A stretch of 64,000 bases of DNA from the NCBI GenBank assembly GCA_013398015.1, contig VZRR01007843.1:76852-140851 (forward strand), in the 5' to 3' direction. The translations under genes were made by a program, and so were the position numbers. The notes beneath the pieces were generated by a model. It worked only from the letters and a program-made list of their open reading frames with translations, was not told where the DNA came from and did not search any database. This DNA comes from Oreocharis arfaki (lineage: Eukaryota; Chordata; Aves; Passeriformes; Paramythiidae). Of this stretch, positions 58,223-64,000 are shown one piece after another. How positions within the stretch are numbered: the stretch's first letter is position 1; the number at the start of each line of letters is the position of its first letter.

Positions 58223-59599
58223 GGATTTGTGGACCCACTGATAGTGTTGTGTAAGCCCAAGCAAGAATCATCACATTTTTTTAGCAACCCACCATTCCCA
58301 GGTTATCACACTTGAAGGAGTTCAGCAGCACACACAAACAGTGCTATCATTAGAAAGCCAGTATCTCATTTATGTATGTTTTAGACACATGAAGGCAGTT
58401 TGCAAAGAATATGGAGTGAAAAAGAAAAGTACACAGGTTCAAAGTGTGATGCTAATTACTAGAATTAAATAAAGTCTTTATCCAAAGGGATTCCACTAAC
58501 ATATTTGCCAGCTTGAGTGAGAATTCATGTTTTAGTGCTTGAAAAAGACGAGAGAACAGAGATGAACAACTTAAGGAACTTGAAGCACATAGTGAATTTG
58601 TGGTAAAGAAGATGTGGAATCAGGAGTCTGAGGCGGCTGTTGAATATTGTGCTCAGGTGATAGATACCTCAGCTAACAAAAATCATTGTAACACTGTTGA
58701 CTTGAAATATTCAAGTGGATGCTCAGGTGAAGTAAAATAAAGACTGTTGTATTGTAGTCAATACAGCCACTCAAATTCAGATCAGTCTGTCCACAGACTG
58801 CATTCACACTGATTATTTAATGGTCAATCATATCATCTGTAAAATGTAGATGAATGAAGTCTAAGCAGAATCGAACCAATCAAAGGTTTCTCTTGGAAGG
58901 TGAAGATAAAAACGGAAGAAAAGCCAGGTTTTCTGAAGAGCTGAGCACTGTTTTCAGCAGAAACAGACTGTATGAAATGGAATAAATGGCAGGGTGAAAG
59001 GAATAGTCCTGGTCAACAAGACCTGCCCTTGGAAAGTAGGAAAAAAAGGGTCTGGCCAGAAGCATGGAAGAAATTACTATACTGTAGAATACTGTCTAAA
59101 TAGTAGTCTTGAGTTCTACAGAGAGCGACACCAGTTGTCTGCAGACTTGGCACTTGGTGTCACCAGCTCTCAAGTTGATCCTTGCAGCTGTGACTTGCCA
59201 TCCTTACTTGAGAGTTTAGAAATATGTTCTGAATAGTACAGGCTCAGTGGGTGTCTCTGCTCTGTTCTATATGTTGATTCACTGCTTTCTGGGGAGACAG
59301 GACAGTTCCTGTCATATCCTCTTGGAACAACCAAACATGATTTAAAGAATGGAGGAAATTGAGCCTGTTGTAGCAAAGTGCAGAATTAGTCTTTGGATTG
59401 GTAAATTGGCAATGAAGTAAGAAAAAGTGACAAGAAGCCTTTCTGACAGAACATTATCTCTGTCCTGGGATTTCACTGTTAGAACCTCAACAGGACATTC
59501 CCCAAAACTCCAATATTCACCTTTTCCAAGACTATTCTGTAATGCTGGCTTGTTGGCCTTATTGAGAGATTGATGCTGAGAATATATTTAATGAAGAAA
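58223..59599. other. About 1.4 kb of unique sequence
   Basis: No gene or repeat is recognised. Open frames are 80 codons or fewer with no domain. Confidence 0.5.
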
Positions 59600-59850
59600 C
59601 ATAGAATCACAGAAAGGTTTGGGTTAGAAGGCACCTTCCAGCTCATCTCATTCCACCTCCTGCCGTGGGCAGGGACACCTTCCACTATCCCAGGTCCATC
59701 CAACCTGGCCTTGGACACTTCCAGGGATGGGGCAGCCACAGTTTCTCTGGGCAACCTGTGCCAGTGACTTGCTACCATTTTAAGTAAAGAATTTTCTCCT
59801 AACATCTAACCTAAGTCTCCTTTTTCAGCTTAAATCTTCCTATTTCCTTA
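59600..59850 (-). mobile_element. CR1 LINE 3' end, about 250 bases
   Basis: Antisense copy with terminus: CATAGAATCACAGAAAGGTT, TGGGTTAGAAGGCACCTTCC, CTCCTGCCGTGGGCAGGGAC, ACCTTCCACTATCCCAGGTC, CCAACCTGGCCTTGGACACT, TCCAGGGATGGGGCAGCCAC and TCTCTGGGCAACCTGTGCCA. Shares the CACTATCCCAGG variant with the 52.7 kb copy but lacks the following GATGCTCC-like bases, a small deletion. Confidence 0.95.
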
Positions 59851-62578
59851 TCTAACTCATAATGCAGAAACTCTTGGTTACAGTGTGTTTGCAGAAGTTA
59901 CCTTTTTTTCCTTTTTTTTTTTTTTTTGGGTTCATAGACTCTACTAATAGATGACACTTTCCTTCTTCCTATCTTTTTTAACTTTAGGAAATAGTTTGAT
60001 AGTTTAGAACCTTTTAATTCAGTAGGGAGGAGAATAATAAACTGTATATTATCTGAGAAACTACCTCTTCAGGGAAACAGAAAGAAATCTGAACAGTTCC
60101 TCTGTGTGTAGCAAAGCTGTTTTTCCTAAGTGTCTCCAGGTGGAGTTGCATGGCTTGTGCATTCATAGTTTGTGGATTATTCTATAGCTGATCATGGAAT
60201 TACTTTTAATAGCAATTTTTGTCACTTTCTGAAAGCTTTTTTTTGGTGTTTTGTTGGGCTTTTTTTTTACAGACAAGAGAGAGCAATAGATCTCTAGAAG
60301 CCACTTGGTGAACTAATCAGATAAAAGGAAATCTCTCTTAAGATACAAATGTGATGAGCCTCCCATGGTGGAATTTATGAACCACAGGATGAAAAATGCA
60401 GCAATTATATTCATGACTAAGCAGTGTTTAGTATCGCGCCCAGGATAAAGAAGAACACAAATGGTAAAACACAGCAAAAAGAATACCAAGAACACTGTAA
60501 AAGCAATGGAGGGGATTAATACAGACTTTTTAAAAAAATTGTACGAATGGGAAGGATGGTAAAAAGACAACAAACAAAGCAACACACGAAACAGTCATTA
60601 TATAGAACAGTTAACATATTATAAGATCATAAGCAAGGGAAAAACTGAGCGAGTACAATCACGACAAAATTTTGTATTGTAGTTTAAATCAGCTTGCACC
60701 ATGTTGATCCAGTGGTGCTGCTTATTGTGATCTAATGCAAAAAATACTCATTTACAGAATGAAAAAATGGTTGCTCTGCTTATTTGGACTTTTCCTAAGT
60801 AATTGAAAACGTGACAGAAAATAAACAAGGTTGATAATTACATCATCTCTCCATCTCTGCCAAGAAACCTAAATGAGCATTTGTTTTTTGATAAGAGTAG
60901 AAGTTAGTTAATTAAAAGAAAATACAAAACTCCTATATAGGATTTATCAACAGTTCTCAGTCAATGGAAATTCATGGCAAGTTGAGTTTTACCACGGAAT
61001 TCCTGATATCCGTGATGTGTATGGTGGAATAACGTCTGCCATCTAAATTATTGGATCAGACACAGGTGGGAAAGTCTTAATGCATTTTGATAGAAAGAAA
61101 TTTTATTCAAATTGACCCATATACATATTAGGAAAATGTTTTGAAACATATCTAGGTTGAAATCCAGTGAAGACAAATAGCCGGCAACATATTTTGGGAG
61201 GTATAATCAGATATAAGATGGAAATCATAAGTTTGATAGAACTTTTGTAGGACAATGTGAGGAGTTCATTAAGGGCCACAAGCTAAACACAAGACAATGA
61301 TTTTGTATAGTTTTGGAGAACAAGCATTGTATTAAGGTAACTAACGAAGAATGTAAATAGGTGTCCTGAATTTTCCAGCTCTGTATTGCAAAACGAAAGT
61401 AGAACCTAAAGGGAATATTTGTGATGACCCGATCAGGATCACATTCCAATAGAAGAGGCATCTAATTAAAAACTTACAGCATAAACCATGGACTTTAACA
61501 TCAATTTTGTAAGGGACGGCAAGCAGGTGAGAGCAGAGGTATAGAAGTGAACATCCATGACGTAATAAGTGGAGCTGGACACCAAATTTGATGTGTGATA
61601 ACATTGGAAAGAACACACTCAAGGCAAGGGAAAAGAGCTCCAAACAGTTAATGTTGCTGAGAAATCAAATTTTCATACCTGCATCAGGCCACCTAACTCA
61701 CATACTCCCGTTTTATATCTGTATCAATTTCCCATAAGCTCATCTGTTAGTTTTAGCTGAAAGAAATATCTGAGTTACTGCCATGACCAGATCCCTGAGC
61801 TTATTTTACGTGCCTTTGCCCACCCTTTTCCCTTCCCCTTTGTCTTTTTTTTTTTTTTTTTAAATAAGATATCTTCACTCGAGCATTGTTGACATGTAAA
61901 AAATGTTGGCGTGCGAAGGAAGAGTCCATGGGGGAGTCATATCCTATGGAGTACTTTCTCTTATTGCCAACTTTTATGTAGGACATAGTGTTAAAATAAA
62001 AATGTAACAGCTCTCCTGTTGAGGCTCACACTGGTAACCACAGCCTGTTAAAGAAGGCAAGCAGCCATCAGATAAATATCTGAGTCTTTATGGGCAAAGG
62101 GTTGAGAGCACAAAGACAGCCCTTCATGGAGGTTTTTTTTTTTTTCAGTTGGTTGATGCTTTTTCTACACGTGAAAGGACAAATCAATATTCTTGGTTGG
62201 AAACAGTTTAGTCAAGCCTGAATTTTAAAGTAATTACCCATACTCAAACGTGTGTCTTGGTTTTTCAATAAGAACTTTAATTTTCAGTGTTAAGTGCAAC
62301 ACCACAGATCTCAGGGAGCAAAAAACTTCTCAAATGGGTTTTATGAGCAAAGTTGTGTAAATTTTATGCATAACATAATTGTGCATCTTGATCAGTAGGT
62401 AGAAGTTAAACTTCTGGCTCACATCTAACAGCTTCTAGTATTCATGAGAGCTATTTTCTCTACTCACTTTGTCTGAAAAAGTATACTTATATATAAACTC
62501 ATATAAAGGTAGGATTTTTCAGTTACCAGCATTTAAAAAGTCCCTGGAAGATACGAGTTTGATGAAAATATCAGATCT
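59851..62578. other. About 2.7 kb of unique AT-rich sequence
   Basis: T-runs lie near 59905-59927, 60240-60269, 61845-61861 and 62132-62144. No gene or interspersed repeat is recognised. A hydrophobic 90-codon minus frame (60313-60585) shows no family signature and is probably chance in T-rich DNA. Confidence 0.45.
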
Positions 62579-62972
62579 TAGAATGGTAGAATCGTTTAGG
62601 TTGGAAAAGACTTCCAAGACCGAGTCCAACCTGTGACTGATCCCCACCTTATCACCCAGCCCAGAGCACTGAGCGCCACTTCCAGGCCTTCCTTGGACAC
62701 CTCCAGGGGTAGGGACTCCACCACCTCCCTGGAGAGCCCATTCCAATGTTTAACCCCGCTTTCCATGAACAAATTCTTCCTGATGTCCAAGCTGAACCTT
62801 CCCCCGCACAGCTTGAGGGCCTTTCCCCTTTTCCTGTCAGTTGTCTCTTGTGAAAAGCCCACCTGGCTTCACCCTCATGTTAGGGAGTTACAGAGAGCGA
62901 TAGCGTCACTCCTGAGCCTTCTTTTCTCAAGGCTAAACAATTCCATCTCCCTCAGCTGTTCTTCATATGAGT
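62579..62972 (-). mobile_element. CR1 LINE 3' end, about 390 bases
   Basis: Antisense copy: TAGAATGGTAGAATCGTTTA, GGTTGGAAAAGACTTCCAAG, GAGCACTGAGCGCCACTTCC, TAGGGACTCCACCACCTCCC, GAGAGCCCATTCCAATGTTT, AACAAATTCTTCCTGATGTC, CAGAGAGCGATAGCGTCACT and CTGAGCCTTCTTTTCTCAAG. Same broad subfamily as the 7.4 and 14.3 kb copies. It is moderately diverged and its frames on both strands are by-products. Confidence 0.94.
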
Positions 62973-63234
62973 GGTTTTTGTATGGATTCTTTCTTTAATG
63001 ATATATATTTGTTTTACATATTCTATTTATGTATATATTTTTATCTGCTTATCTATTTAAATATATTCCTTTATAGAGATTTTGGAATTAAATAATAAGT
63101 GTATTTACTATATATTCTCAAGCTTCTTTCCCCAAAAGCAAGATTATCTTGCATTGCCTTGCCTTTCTACCCTTGATCCACTCCTGTCCTTCCTGCAGAA
63201 CTTCTCACATCACCTCATATTTCCAGGAGCTCAG

Positions 63235-63379
63235 TCACAGAATCATTCAGTGGTTTGGATCCAAAGGGACCTTAAAGCTCGTCTTGTTCCAACCTCCTGC
63301 CATGGACAGGGCCACCTTCCACTAGACCAGGTTTCTCCAAGCCCCATCCAACCTGGCCTTGGGCACTTCCAGAGACGGG
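63235..63379 (-). mobile_element. CR1 LINE 3' end, about 145 bases
   Basis: CAGTCACAGAATCATTCAGT, GGTTTGGATCCAAAGGGACC, TTAAAGCTCGTCTTGTTCCA, CCATGGACAGGGCCACCTTC, CACTAGACCAGGTTTCTCCA and TCCAACCTGGCCTTGGGCAC are in antisense CR1 order, stopping at CTTCCAGAGACGGG. Same orientation as the neighbour 260 bases away but a different subfamily (ACTAGACCAGG type), hence a separate insertion. Confidence 0.93.
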
Positions 63380-64000
63380 AAATAAATAACAGCCAGTCTG
63401 AGATGCACTCATGGCAATGGATAGCACCGATCTCTCCTTAGATGTTAACGTAGCACATAATTCAGTGTGGGTTTTATGTCCTCAGTTTAGAGGTTTCCAA
63501 AACAGTGGTCATGATTTCTTCTTTGGGCCCCAGCAAAAAAAGTTAAGAAAACATTTGTTTGACTCTATGTGATATCAGCAATTAATAATAACATTAACTT
63601 AAGTCAGAAGAAAAACTAGGTCTCCAGCTGTGCACAATTTATTACGTAATATTTCTCTGAATGAGTTTTATGGTGTAGAAATATGTGGTACAATATTATT
63701 TGCATTTCTATATTCTGCACTCGGTACACATGTCTCTCAGTGCACACTTCTGCCTCAGAAAATTGGAATAAAATATTTCCTTGTTCCTGAGATCCTTGAC
63801 ATGTAATAATCCAGCGAGTCAAGATTTAGGCTGCTGTTTTCTGTTAACACGTAGAGCAAAAGAAATAAAATGATCCTCATGCATGTTTCCTATGTATAAA
63901 CTCCTTGTAGCTATTATTGAACCAGCAATCGGTTTTCCAATCTTCTATTAAAATATCAATAGTATTTTTCAGAGCTTAAATTGAGCAGTGATTTTATTTA
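63380..64000. other. Unique sequence to the window end
   Basis: No gene or repeat is recognised in the last 620 bases. One 68-codon minus frame has no recognisable domain. Confidence 0.5.

Noticed and set aside
60313..60585. Hydrophobic 90-codon minus frame resembling membrane segments
   Set aside because: T-rich DNA often yields hydrophobic chance frames; no family signature and no signal of constraint can be seen.
1..64000. CRISPR arrays, bacterial operons, phage or plasmid features
   Set aside because: No spaced direct-repeat array, no dense coding and no ribosome-binding-site-led frames; composition and repeats are those of a vertebrate nuclear genome.

Overview
This is a vertebrate nuclear segment, and the repeats point to a bird. 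The commonest interspersed repeat is the CR1 LINE, recognised at about twenty places by its 3' end (…CCAACC…ATTCTATGATT… in sense, TCATAGAATC…GGTTGGAA… in antisense). I see no mammalian-type SINE or L1 sequence. The rest is AT-rich unique sequence with many A/T runs and simple repeats. This matches an intergenic or long intronic stretch of an avian genome, possibly a neoavian or songbird one. Species and chromosome cannot be told from the sequence.

No protein-coding exon, tRNA, rRNA, CRISPR array or bacterial-type operon can be supported. The longest open frames (up to about 220 codons) lie inside CR1 antisense sequence or simple repeats, or are isolated frames with no recognisable domain. 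They are left out as chance frames.

Layout. 0-7.4 kb: two old antisense CR1 scraps, a solo-LTR-like segment with TATA and AATAAA signals (about 2.99-3.42 kb), and otherwise unique sequence. 7.4-14.7 kb: three clear CR1 copies, one of which (14.29-14.73 kb) carries an odd copied segment. 14.7-21.7 kb: unique sequence with a polypurine tract. 21.7-22.5 kb: two sense CR1 copies. 22.5-32 kb: no recognisable CR1, but a T25 run with an ambiguous base and a 106-base pure purine tract. 32-35.7 kb: the most rearranged part, with three CR1 pieces in both orientations, a 247-base segment repeated in inverted orientation 2.4 kb away, and a 32-base tandem duplication. 37.6-44.4 kb: four antisense CR1 copies. 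44.4-52.7 kb: almost free of recognisable transposons. 52.7-64 kb: five more CR1 copies, one with a broken reverse-transcriptase fragment, and a 150-base GATATA array.

I did not find a new gene system here. The observations most worth a second look are structural: the near-identical inverted repeat nested between CR1 fragments, the apparent templated insertion inside a CR1, and the LTR-like promoter/polyadenylation module.
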